Part shown: piece after piece, positions 1-7,533 of the stretch
Numbering within the stretch: position 1 is the first letter of the stretch
Layout of the letters: the number at the start of each line of letters is the position of its first letter
NCBI RefSeq assembly: GCF_000504285.1
Contig: NZ_KI632511.1
Span: 369,372-433,371 of the forward strand
DNA length: 64,000 bases
Direction: 5' to 3'
From: Actinospica robiniae DSM 44927
GTDB lineage: Bacteria > Actinomycetota > Actinomycetes > Streptomycetales > Catenulisporaceae
Notes under the pieces: generated by a model
The model's database searches: none
What the model saw: only the letters and a program-made list of their open reading frames with translations
Told to the model about the DNA's origin: nothing
Translations under genes and position numbers: made by a program

Positions 1-592
1 AATCGAGCACGCGATCGCCGCGCTCGGCCTTCTGCGCGATCTGGATCCGGCACCCCGCTACCTGATCTGCGGTCAGCCCGACCCCCGCCTCGAGGCCGGC
101 CAGGCGGACGCGTACCACGACCTGCTGTTGCGTACCGCGGACGAACATGGCGTCGCGGACCTCGTCGCCTTCGATCCGGCCTACCGGGCGCCGGGGCCGC
201 TCGCCTCGCTCATCAGGCGGGCAGACGTGGTCCTGTTGCCCTATGAGGAGCGGGAGAGGACGAGCTCGGCCGTGCTCACCGAGGCCGTCGCCGCACGGCG
301 TCCCGTCGTCGCCACTGATTTCCCGCAGGCGCGCGAGCTCCTCGGAAACGGTGTCGGCCTCGTCGTTCCGCAGCGCGACCCCGACGCCCTGGCTCTGGCG
401 CTGCGCAGGGTGCTGACCGAACCCGGCCTCGCGAAAGTCCTGCAGACCAGGTGCGGGCAGATCGCCGAACAACTCGCCTGGCCCGGCGTCGCCGCCTCCT
501 TCGGCGGCCTCGCGCGAGCCGTCCTCGCCGGCGACCGGACGCGGCGTATGGCAGGGGTGCGTGCATCCGCGGCCCCGGGTCGTGTGGAATAG
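1..592 (+). CDS. Glycosyltransferase (GT-B, family 4-like), C-terminal part
   Basis: The frame is open from base 2, so the 5' end lies outside the window; 196 residues are visible. The segment matches the C-terminal, nucleotide-sugar-binding half of GT-B family 4 glycosyltransferases: YLICGQPDPR resembles the strand that starts that domain, and ERTSSAVLTEAVAARRPVVATD followed by GVGLVVPQRDPDALA is the usual E-containing donor-sugar loop and helix. It would transfer a sugar from a nucleotide donor; the acceptor cannot be read. The stop (TAG at 590) lies 4 bases before the next gene, suggesting co-transcription. The family call is firm, the substrate unknown. Confidence 0.8.
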   Translation, partial: IEHAIAALGLLRDLDPAPRYLICGQPDPRLEAGQADAYHDLLLRTADEHGVADLVAFDPAYRAPGPLASLIRRADVVLLPYEERERTSSAVLTEAVAARRPVVATDFPQARELLGNGVGLVVPQRDPDALALALRRVLTEPGLAKVLQTRCGQIAEQLAWPGVAASFGGLARAVLAGDRTRRMAGVRASAAPGRVE

Positions 593-596
593 ACCC

Positions 597-920
597 ATGA
601 CGATCGATCTGACTCTGCCCGATCCGCTGGTCGCGCTTCTCCACAAGGCGTACGGCGAGGGCAGCCGCATCCCGGGCAGCGAGCCGCTCCGGCTGGAGTT
701 GGCCAGGGCGGCGCGCCGCCGCTGGAACTCGTTCAGGCACCGGCACCCCGACCCGGCGCCCGACACGCTCTCCGCCCGCGTCGAAGACCTCGCGCGCGGC
801 CTGCTCGCACGGTGCGCCCGGCACACCGGAGCCATACCGGGCATCGAGATCAGCGAGTGCCGCGAACTGGCCAGGCGGATCGCGGGCGTGCTCGGCGAGC
901 TTCCGCAGAGCGCCGGGTGA
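597..920 (+). CDS. Hypothetical protein, 107 aa
   Basis: I chose the ATG at 597, four bases after the upstream glycosyltransferase stop; the longer frame from 561 would overlap that gene. The product is Arg/Ala-rich, probably helical and soluble, with no signal peptide or membrane segment. No motif is recognised. The tight spacing suggests translational coupling with the glycosyltransferase. Codon positions show the normal high-GC3 pattern, which supports real coding. Confidence 0.6.
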   Translation: MTIDLTLPDPLVALLHKAYGEGSRIPGSEPLRLELARAARRRWNSFRHRHPDPAPDTLSARVEDLARGLLARCARHTGAIPGIEISECRELARRIAGVLGELPQSAG

Positions 921-1018
921 GGCCAGGTTGACAATTGCTTGAAACGCACACGTGTTCAGCGGAGTTCCGGACGGGGCGCCGCGGAGCCGGATCCTCAACG
1001 AGACGTCAGGATGGTCAT

Positions 1019-1228
1019 ATGGAATCCACGAGCTTCATCATCGCGACCGACCAAGGGGGGTTCTGGGGCCGCTCCTTCGGGGCCGACGGAGTGACCTTCG
1101 TCAGGTCGAACGCCTACAAGTACGACTCCGTCGAGCTTGCGGCCGCCCACATCGCGCAACTCACAGCGTCCGGCGACACCCGGGCTTATCACGTCGAGGC
1201 CCTGCCCCCGGGACGCCGACGCTACTGA
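1019..1228 (+). CDS. Small hypothetical protein, 69 aa
   Basis: An ATG at 1019 opens a 69-residue frame beginning MESTSFIIATDQGG. It has alternating hydrophobic strands and a helical middle (SVELAAAHIAQL), no membrane segment and no known motif. It looks like a small stand-alone alpha/beta domain. A TTGACA hexamer lies about 90 bases upstream (928-933), but no matching -10 was found at normal spacing. The function is unknown. Confidence 0.5.
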   Translation: MESTSFIIATDQGGFWGRSFGADGVTFVRSNAYKYDSVELAAAHIAQLTASGDTRAYHVEALPPGRRRY

Positions 1229-1302
1229 CCGAGCGTCCCGCGAGCACTCCGGACAGGCAAGATCGGGCGCGGTAGGGATCAGGCCCCTAAGATTCAGTTC
1301 CC

Positions 1303-1872
1303 ATGAGCCGTGACACGTCACAAGAGAAGACCGGTCGCATCGCGACCACCCTTTCCTCCGGCAGCCTCGGCACCCGGCGACTCGACCTGCTGCCGTTGCG
1401 GGTCGGGCACGCCGAGGAGATGGCCGCCGTGCTCGCCGACCCTGCGTTGCACGCCTTCATCGGCGGCGCTCCCGACACTCCGGCAGCCCTGCGCTCACGC
1501 TACGAGCGTTTGGCCGCGGGTGCGCCCGATCCGGCCGTGTCCTGGCTCAACTGGGTGATCCGCCTCCGCGACGAAGACTGTCTGACCGGCACGGTCCAAG
1601 CGACGGTAAGTCCTTCCGGCGACGGCCTGGCCGCAGAGATCGCCTGGGTGGTGGGTTCCCCGTGGCAGGGCCGGGGCATCGCCACCGAAGCAGCCCACGC
1701 CCTCGTCGATTGGCTCGTTCAGCAGCAGGTGGGCACCATCAGCGCCCACATCCACCCCGAACATCGGGCATCAGCCGCCGTCGCCACGGCGATCGGCCTC
1801 ACCGCGACCGGCGAATCGCACGACGGCGAGATCCTTTGGCGACGCGGAGAATCGAGAAATGCAGCAGCCTGA
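1303..1872 (+). CDS. GNAT family N-acetyltransferase
   Basis: This 189-residue protein has the RimJ/RimL-type GNAT layout: an N-terminal LGTRRLDLLPLRVGHAEEM segment, a central beta sheet, and the acetyl-CoA-binding motif A around GSPWQGRGIATEAAHALVDW, where QGRGIA is the pyrophosphate loop. It should move an acetyl group from acetyl-CoA to an amine; the substrate is unknown. Its last 14 bases overlap the start of the downstream beta-lactamase-like gene in another frame, so the two are probably co-translated. Confidence 0.85.
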   Translation: MSRDTSQEKTGRIATTLSSGSLGTRRLDLLPLRVGHAEEMAAVLADPALHAFIGGAPDTPAALRSRYERLAAGAPDPAVSWLNWVIRLRDEDCLTGTVQATVSPSGDGLAAEIAWVVGSPWQGRGIATEAAHALVDWLVQQQVGTISAHIHPEHRASAAVATAIGLTATGESHDGEILWRRGESRNAAA

Positions 1873-2854
1873 GTTCACGGCCGAGGCGCACGTCGACGAG
1901 TTCGCGGCGCTTTTTCCGGACGCTCCGAGCAAGGCAGCGGTCGCGCTTGCGGCCATGGATGGGCCTGGCATCACGACAGCGATGCGCGGGCAGTGCCCGG
2001 TGGACGCGAGATTCGAGATCGGCTCGATCACCAAGACGATGACTGCGACTCTGCTCGCCTCGCTTGCCGCAGACGACGTGCTCGCTCTCGACGACGACCT
2101 CGAACGCTGGGTCCCTGCGGCGGCAGGCAAGGGACTCAAACTGCAGGCGCTGGCGACGCACACGTCCGGCCTTCCCAGGCTCGCCCCCAACAACCTGTGG
2201 CAAGCTCTGGCCCACCCGCGCAATCCCTACGTCGGCTACTCGGCGAAGCGCGCTGAGAAGGGTCTGCGCGCCGTGCCTGCTGCCGCAGCCTCCCTCGATC
2301 CGGCTCCCCATCAGTACTCGAACTTCGGCTACCAGCTCCTCGGTCTGGCCCTCGAGCGCGCGAGCGGACAGAGTTATCAGCAGATGCTGAAGGAGCGGAT
2401 CACCGGGCCGCTCGGCATGACCAGCACAGGCGTGCGCGACGGCGTGCCTCGCGACGGCGACGGCGGGGTCGAGATCCCCGGACACGCCGGCGGCCGAGCG
2501 GTGCCGCACTGGGATCAGCCGATGCCCGGGGCGGGCGGAGTGGAATCCACCATCGGCGACATGGCACGCTACCTCGCCGCGTGTGCGCACCCGGCCGATG
2601 ACGCCCCCGGCGAGGCGATCCGGCTGGCCCAAAGCCCGAGGCTGGTGGTCGCGAAGGGCAAGGAGATCGGGCTCGGCTGGATTCGCTGGGACGCGCGAGT
2701 ACTCTGGCACAACGGGAAGACCGGCGGCTTCTGCTCGTCGATGGCGCTCGATCCCCAGTCAGGCCGCGGCATGGTCCTGCTGGCCAGTTCGACCAGCGGC
2801 TCCGGGAGCGTCCTGGATCAACGGGTGATCCGCCTCGTCCGCGACGGACGCTGA
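1859..2854 (+). CDS. Serine beta-lactamase-like hydrolase (class C/DD-peptidase fold)
   Basis: The 331 residues carry the three motifs of penicillin-recognising serine hydrolases: SITK (Ser56, Lys59), YSN (153-155) and HNGKTGG (Lys287), all in the usual order and spacing. No signal peptide is visible, so it is probably cytoplasmic and more likely an esterase or peptidase-like enzyme than a secreted resistance lactamase. The start overlaps the GNAT gene by 14 bases. The family is certain; the substrate is not. Confidence 0.9.
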   Translation: MQQPEFTAEAHVDEFAALFPDAPSKAAVALAAMDGPGITTAMRGQCPVDARFEIGSITKTMTATLLASLAADDVLALDDDLERWVPAAAGKGLKLQALATHTSGLPRLAPNNLWQALAHPRNPYVGYSAKRAEKGLRAVPAAAASLDPAPHQYSNFGYQLLGLALERASGQSYQQMLKERITGPLGMTSTGVRDGVPRDGDGGVEIPGHAGGRAVPHWDQPMPGAGGVESTIGDMARYLAACAHPADDAPGEAIRLAQSPRLVVAKGKEIGLGWIRWDARVLWHNGKTGGFCSSMALDPQSGRGMVLLASSTSGSGSVLDQRVIRLVRDGR

Positions 2855-2934
2855 CGCCATCGGCGAGACCTCACAAATCAACGGGTCTTCTTGTCGGATC
2901 AGTGACGCACACCTCCGCACGAAGGAAACCCGAC

Positions 2935-3366
2935 ATGTTCGCTCTCCACCTTCTCGTTCGCGACGTGCCCGCCAGCATGGACTGGTACCAGCAGGCGCTG
3001 AACGCCACCCTCACCCGCGTCCTGCGGATGCCGGACGGAACGATCGCGATCGCCGACCTCGACATCGACGGACTTCCCATCGCCCTGGCCGCCCCCATCC
3101 CAGGGACCACGATGTCGACTCCGGACGAGACCTCCACCACGGTGTCCGCGTTCCGGCTGACCGTCCCGGATGCCGACGCCGCCCTCACCCGGGCCATCGA
3201 CGCCGGCGCCGTCCTCGTCAGCGCGGCCGAGGACAAATTCTGGGGTGTCCGCACCGCGGAGGTCTTGGACCCGTCGGGGCACCGGTGGGCCTTCGACCAG
3301 CACCTGCGTGACGTCGCGGATGGCGAGATCGAGGCGAACCTCGCCGCGATCATGGCAAGCCACTGA
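2935..3366 (+). CDS. VOC/glyoxalase family protein (PhnB-like)
   Basis: I chose ATG 2935 because GAAGGA at 2921-2926 sits 8 bases upstream; an in-frame GTG at 2902 lacks such a site. The 143-residue product starts MFALHLLVRDVPASMDWYQQ, typical of a beta-alpha-beta-beta-beta VOC module, and ends with VLDPSGHRWAFDQHL, the last VOC strand. Single-chain VOC proteins of this size often bind small metabolites or antibiotics. Metal ligands are not clearly assignable, so a catalytic role is uncertain. Confidence 0.8.
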   Translation: MFALHLLVRDVPASMDWYQQALNATLTRVLRMPDGTIAIADLDIDGLPIALAAPIPGTTMSTPDETSTTVSAFRLTVPDADAALTRAIDAGAVLVSAAEDKFWGVRTAEVLDPSGHRWAFDQHLRDVADGEIEANLAAIMASH

Positions 3367-3429
3367 GAGGAGGCCCGAGCCGAAGCTGATCGCGCGAGAT
3401 GACGGGCCGACTTATATCCGCGTTCGACT

Positions 3430-4134
3430 TCAGCCGGGCGCGGTCAGTTCGTCGAGGAACGCCTGGGTGAAGGTGTCGAGAGTGTTGTCTGGTCCGAGCT
3501 CGGTCAGTATCCGGCCGTCGCGGTCTGCGGCAGCGATGCGAGGCAGGGTGGGCCGCGTGGTGGTCGTGGGGGCCGGGCTCTTCCATGTCACCACGCATCG
3601 GCCGTGGTCCGGAACGCTGATGCGTCGTCCGGAGAACAGAAGGTGGTCGACTTCGACTGAGACTTCGATGACGCCAGTGGAGACCCAGCTGACGGTACCC
3701 AGGCTCAGCGGGCGCCCGGCTTCGCTGCGTCGCAGCCGCTCGACGTAACTGCGGGTGCTGGAAGCGCCATTCGTACTGATCATGACAGCGGGGCCGGAGC
3801 GAGCCGCACTGGGCCGGGTGCGCGCCAGAGCTCGGTCCGCGGGACTGAAGGCTCCACCGCCCAGCGCGATCCAGCCGCGTGACGGCTCGTACTCGTATGT
3901 CTCCTGGCGGCTCGTGCCCGCGCCCCGCCGAGGCAGCGTCACGATCAGAGCGACGGCGACCCCGGCGTCCTCGTCGACGTCGAAGGCCTCGACGACGTAC
4001 CGATGCGCGCCCGGGACCGGCCAACGATGCAGTTTGCCTCCGGTGATGACGAGCAGGCCGAGGTCCTCAGTGCTCTGGCCCGGCCACATCCACGTGATCG
4101 CGCTCTCGCCCGGTGCGTTCCATCGTTGCGGCAT
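3430..4134 (-). CDS. Hypothetical protein, 234 aa
   Basis: A complete minus-strand frame begins MPQRWNAPGESAITWMWPGQ. Predicted structure is beta-rich, with segments such as HRYVVEAFDVDEDAGVAVAL and GTVSWVSTGVIEVSVEVDHL. It has no signal peptide or membrane helix, so it is cytoplasmic. I recognise no family. It ends 64 bases from the convergent VOC gene. GC3 is high in this frame and low in the alternatives, which supports coding. Confidence 0.65.
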   Translation of the reverse strand: MPQRWNAPGESAITWMWPGQSTEDLGLLVITGGKLHRWPVPGAHRYVVEAFDVDEDAGVAVALIVTLPRRGAGTSRQETYEYEPSRGWIALGGGAFSPADRALARTRPSAARSGPAVMISTNGASSTRSYVERLRRSEAGRPLSLGTVSWVSTGVIEVSVEVDHLLFSGRRISVPDHGRCVVTWKSPAPTTTTRPTLPRIAAADRDGRILTELGPDNTLDTFTQAFLDELTAPG

Positions 4135-4231
4135 GGATCCGACGGTACGCGGGCCGCGCTGTTCGTGTCGCTGATGAACGAACGTTGTACGAGTAGACCT
4201 TGCTGCGTCAGCGCCTCAACGCATCAGCGCG

Positions 4232-5092
4232 TCAGCGCGTCGGCCGCGTCTCGGTGAACTTCTCCTGGCCGAGCACCCGGAGCAGCTCAAGCTTTTCGGC
4301 GGCGTCCGTGCCGGGCTGGGCGGTGTAGAGGACCAGGGACTGCTCGCCGTGGGAGTCCAGGAGCAGCTCGCTGTTGAGCGCGAGCGGGCCGACCTCCGGG
4401 TGCATGATCGTCTTCGCGCAGTGGCGTCTGACCGCGACGTCGTGGCGTTCCCACAGTTCGCGGAACTCGTCGCTGGCCTCCAGCAGATCGTGGATGAGGG
4501 AGTTGACCTCCTCGTCCGCAGGGCGGCGTGCGTGGACGGTACGCAGGTCGGCGACGTGGTTGGCCATCAGGACGGGCTGCAGGGCCGGCGGGACGCGGCG
4601 CCGCGAGGGCTCGTCGGTGAACATGCGCCAGTACGAGTTGCCGGCCCGGCCCGGCAGCGCGGGGCCGCCGAACAGCGCCTCGGCCAGCGGGTTGCGCGCG
4701 AGGACCTGGCCGCTGTCGCTCAGCACCTGAGCGGGGACGTCCACGAGCCGGTCGAGCACGAGGAGAAGGCCCGGGCTGGCGTGCCGGGCCGACGCGGCCC
4801 GCCCCTGCGTCCGGAAGCCGGACAGGCGGTGGACGTAGTCGCTCTCGTCCTCGGTCAACTGGAGCGCGTCGGCCAACGCGCTGATCACCTGTTCGGAGGG
4901 TTGCGCGCCGCGCTGCTGCTCCAAACGGGCGTAATAGTCCACGGATATCCCGGCGAGCTGAGCGACGTCCTCCCGGCGCAGGCCCGGCGTCCGCCGACGT
5001 CCGCGCGGCGGCAGGCCCACCGAGGCCGGCTCGATCCGCTCCCGGCTGCGCCGCAGGAAGTCGGCGAGTTCCGCACGCTCGGTTCCGTTCAC
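4232..5092 (-). CDS. XRE/HTH transcriptional regulator, MmyB-type
   Basis: The 286 residues have an N-terminal Xre helix-turn-helix (about 30-90, with TPGLRREDVAQLAGISVDYY) followed by a MmyB-like C-terminal domain that in relatives binds hydrophobic ligands. RGRRRTPGLRREDVA is a signature of this clade. It is divergently placed against the SDR gene at 5228, separated by 135 bases, and such regulators usually control the adjacent oxidoreductase. Regulation of that SDR is inferred from position only. Confidence 0.9.
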   Translation of the reverse strand: MNGTERAELADFLRRSRERIEPASVGLPPRGRRRTPGLRREDVAQLAGISVDYYARLEQQRGAQPSEQVISALADALQLTEDESDYVHRLSGFRTQGRAASARHASPGLLLVLDRLVDVPAQVLSDSGQVLARNPLAEALFGGPALPGRAGNSYWRMFTDEPSRRRVPPALQPVLMANHVADLRTVHARRPADEEVNSLIHDLLEASDEFRELWERHDVAVRRHCAKTIMHPEVGPLALNSELLLDSHGEQSLVLYTAQPGTDAAEKLELLRVLGQEKFTETRPTR

Positions 5093-5227
5093 CCCTTCAT
5101 TCTCGCTCAGCCGACGCGCCCGTAACCAGGGACCCGTAGTCCGCGGCTAAACCGGTCTCTACAACCCGGCCGCGGGGCCCGGCAGGGTGGAGGGAGCACA
5201 AGGACAAGGCGTGATCGGAGAGGGACC

Positions 5228-6136
5228 ATGACGAACGAGACGATTCTGGTGACGGGCGCGACCGGGCAGGTGGGCAGGCGCTTGGTGCCGCGCCTGCTGG
5301 CCTGGCGCGACTCCGGCGACGCGGTGCGCGTGCTGGTGCGCACCCCGGAGGCGGCCGCGGGCTTCGAAGCGGCGGGCGCGCAGGCCGTGGTCGGCGACAT
5401 CACCGACGCCGCCGACCGCGAGCGGGCGCTGGACGGCGCGACCTCGGTCGTCAACACGGCGGCCACCTTCCGCGATCCGAGCGTCGAGGAGTCCGGCATG
5501 TACGCGGTCAACCGGGACGCCGCCGTGTCCCTGGCGCGGGAGAGCGCGAAGGCCGGCGTGCGGCGGTTCGTGCAGGTGAGCACGATCCACGTCTATGGGC
5601 CGGGTATCGGGCGGCCGCTGCGCGAGGACGACGCACTGCGCGCCCCGGACGCCGCGGAGGGCGAGCGCCACCTGGTGTACCCGCACAGCAAGCGGGAGGC
5701 CGAGGAGCAGATCAGGGCTCTGTGTGAAGAGAGCGGCTTCGACGTGATCACGCTGCGCCTGCCCTTCGTCTACGGTGAAGGCGATCCGCACATCGCCAAT
5801 GCCCTGGCCCACTTCAACCTCGGCGCCCTGGCTACGCATGCTGTGATGCCGATGGCCCACCACGCGGACGTGGCCCAGGCCGTTCAGCGCGCGCTGCGGA
5901 CGGTGCGCCCGCAGCAGCCCGGCTACGTCGCGTACAACATCGCGGGCGACGCCCCGTCGACCATGTACGAGTTCTTCGAGCTCGGCGGACGTGAGTTCGA
6001 TGTCGCGGCCGCCGCCGGCCGGAGCGTCGCAGACCTGTGGGCCGGTGTCCCGGACACCACCCGCGCGTACCGGGACCTGGGCTTCCGGCCGATCTATCCG
6101 ACCGCGAAGGCGGCATGGCGCGACGGCGCTCTCTAG
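5228..6136 (+). CDS. Extended SDR / NAD(P)-dependent epimerase-dehydratase-like protein
   Basis: The 302-residue protein opens with a Rossmann fold (ILVTGATGQVGRRL; glycine motif TGATGQVG) and has an extended-SDR catalytic pair, with a Ser-Thr region VQVSTIHVYG and a YPHSKREAE active site (Tyr-x-x-x-Lys). This predicts an intact NAD(P)-dependent sugar- or steroid-type epimerase/dehydrogenase. The start is preceded by GAGAGGGACC. Its TAG stop overlaps the stop of the convergent gene at 6133. It is probably controlled by the divergent MmyB-type regulator. Confidence 0.85.
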   Translation: MTNETILVTGATGQVGRRLVPRLLAWRDSGDAVRVLVRTPEAAAGFEAAGAQAVVGDITDAADRERALDGATSVVNTAATFRDPSVEESGMYAVNRDAAVSLARESAKAGVRRFVQVSTIHVYGPGIGRPLREDDALRAPDAAEGERHLVYPHSKREAEEQIRALCEESGFDVITLRLPFVYGEGDPHIANALAHFNLGALATHAVMPMAHHADVAQAVQRALRTVRPQQPGYVAYNIAGDAPSTMYEFFELGGREFDVAAAAGRSVADLWAGVPDTTRAYRDLGFRPIYPTAKAAWRDGAL

Positions 6137-6768
6137 TTCGGGCGTACCGTTTTCAGTTGCGCGGCCCGCTGGGCGCCCACCATGAAGGTCTTGCTTGGAA
6201 ATTCCCTGAGCAGGAATTCCGCCATGAGCATGTGGTACACCCTGAACAGTTCAATGCTCGCCAGGGCGTCGAAGACGTACGAGGCCGCGGCGAAGTCCGG
6301 GTCGGCCTCCAGCGCCGTCCACTCCTGCTCGTCGTGGAGCTCGAACAGTTCTCTCGGTACTTTCCGGAAGAATGCCGCAACGGACCGCGGAGTCGGTTTG
6401 CTGTACCGGCTCACTGGGATCAGGATCGCCTCGGCACGGCGCGCGAACGGCTCGGCCCAGTAGGGCAGCCGGCCGACGGCGAGCCAACGGGGTTCGCCCG
6501 CCAAGACACGCGCAAGCTCCGCACGCTCCCTGTGCGTGCGGAGCACGCCGTATCTGCCGTATACGTAAGCGTCGGGCGAGATCAGGTCGAGGCCAAGCTT
6601 CCTCGGCAGGTCTTCGTATGGTCCGCTTGGCGAGTACAGCATGTATACCTCAGTCACCTGCCCCGCCAGCAGGCGCGCCCACAGGTTTTTCGGCGTCGCA
6701 TCCTCGATCGGCAGCCCGTCGCGCACCCCACCCGGCATGCCGTCCAGTCTCCACCAGCGGCAGGCCAT
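6133..6768 (-). CDS. Hypothetical protein, 211 aa
   Basis: A complete minus-strand frame begins MACRWWRLDGMPGG; an internal Met at codon 11 is an alternative start. It has aromatic-rich segments (VTEVYMLYSPSGPYEDL, ISPDAYVYGRYG) and a mixed alpha/beta character without a signal or membrane helix. I cannot place it in a family. Its stop shares the CTAG at 6133-6136 with the convergent SDR stop, so the two genes are packed with no terminator between them. Confidence 0.65.
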   Translation of the reverse strand: MACRWWRLDGMPGGVRDGLPIEDATPKNLWARLLAGQVTEVYMLYSPSGPYEDLPRKLGLDLISPDAYVYGRYGVLRTHRERAELARVLAGEPRWLAVGRLPYWAEPFARRAEAILIPVSRYSKPTPRSVAAFFRKVPRELFELHDEQEWTALEADPDFAAASYVFDALASIELFRVYHMLMAEFLLREFPSKTFMVGAQRAAQLKTVRPN

Positions 6769-6806
6769 GACACCACTTTGAAGTTATGGTCAGCCACGCG
6801 CCTGAA

Positions 6807-7454
6807 TCACTCCCAGATGGCGAGGTCGACCTCGTTGCCCTCGGGGTCGGCGAGGGTCCACCATCCCGGCGCGTTCGCGTCGTTCACGATCCTCCCGCCG
6901 GCGGCCAGCGCCGCGGCGATTCGCGCCTCGACATGGTCGTGCGGGAGGTAGACGTCGATGTGGAATCGATTGCGCTGCGGCCGCGGCGCGTCCATCTGCT
7001 GGAACCAGAACGTCGGCCCGCGGCGCAGCGGGTCGAGCACGTCCTCCTCGCCGAACACCTCATAACCCAGCACGGCCGCCCAGAACGGCAGCACCTCGGC
7101 GCCGGCCATCGCGTCGATCGCGACCTGCACGTGCTGGACGCCGCTCGGGTCGGCGGGCGCGCCGAGTTCGGCGGCGGCCACGGAGATCTGCTGAGCCACC
7201 GCGACGTCCCGTTGGCTCAGGCCGCCGAAGTCGGAGGTGAACAGCTTCACGCTCACGCCCTTGGGCCGCAGGTCGACGTCCGGGTGATGGTTCGCCGCCG
7301 CGGCGATCTCGCCGATCGCCCGGACCAGCTCGACGCCGACGGCGAACGATCCGGTCCGGAAGTAGGCGCAGGCCCATCCTCCGCCGACGATCGTCCGCCA
7401 ATCCTCGACGCCCTCCGCGTCACGGAACTGCTTCGCTGAGATCCGATCAGTCAT
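6807..7454 (-). CDS. Pterin-4a-carbinolamine dehydratase-like/VOC fusion protein
   Basis: Residues 1-95 resemble pterin-4a-carbinolamine dehydratase: ANHHPDVDL (His56-His57) and KLFTSDFGGLSQRDVAVA match the conserved HHP and TH-x-x-x-GL-x-x-D blocks. The third catalytic His of the family (in TH) is Ser74 here. Residues 105-215 form a VOC/glyoxalase-like module (VQHVQVAIDAMAGAEVLPFW to WWTLADPEGNEVDLAIW). The dehydratase half is therefore suspect as an enzyme; a pterin- or aromatic-ligand-binding role fused to a VOC pocket is an inference. Confidence 0.8.
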   Translation of the reverse strand: MTDRISAKQFRDAEGVEDWRTIVGGGWACAYFRTGSFAVGVELVRAIGEIAAAANHHPDVDLRPKGVSVKLFTSDFGGLSQRDVAVAQQISVAAAELGAPADPSGVQHVQVAIDAMAGAEVLPFWAAVLGYEVFGEEDVLDPLRRGPTFWFQQMDAPRPQRNRFHIDVYLPHDHVEARIAAALAAGGRIVNDANAPGWWTLADPEGNEVDLAIWE

Positions 7455-7533
7455 GACGCGACCCTACTCGGCGCCACTGACACCTTCGGGACCACGGCGT
7501 GCATGCTGAAAAGCTCAGGCTCGAGGTCGCCGC

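Noticed and set aside
928-950. TTGACA as a promoter for the 69-residue gene
   Set aside because: No TAnnnT hexamer was found 16-19 bases downstream.
4200-4245. GCGTCAGCGC near-repeats after the MmyB-type regulator gene
   Set aside because: They are short and irregular, in a GC-rich 3' region, with no stem or spacing consistent with a terminator or operator.
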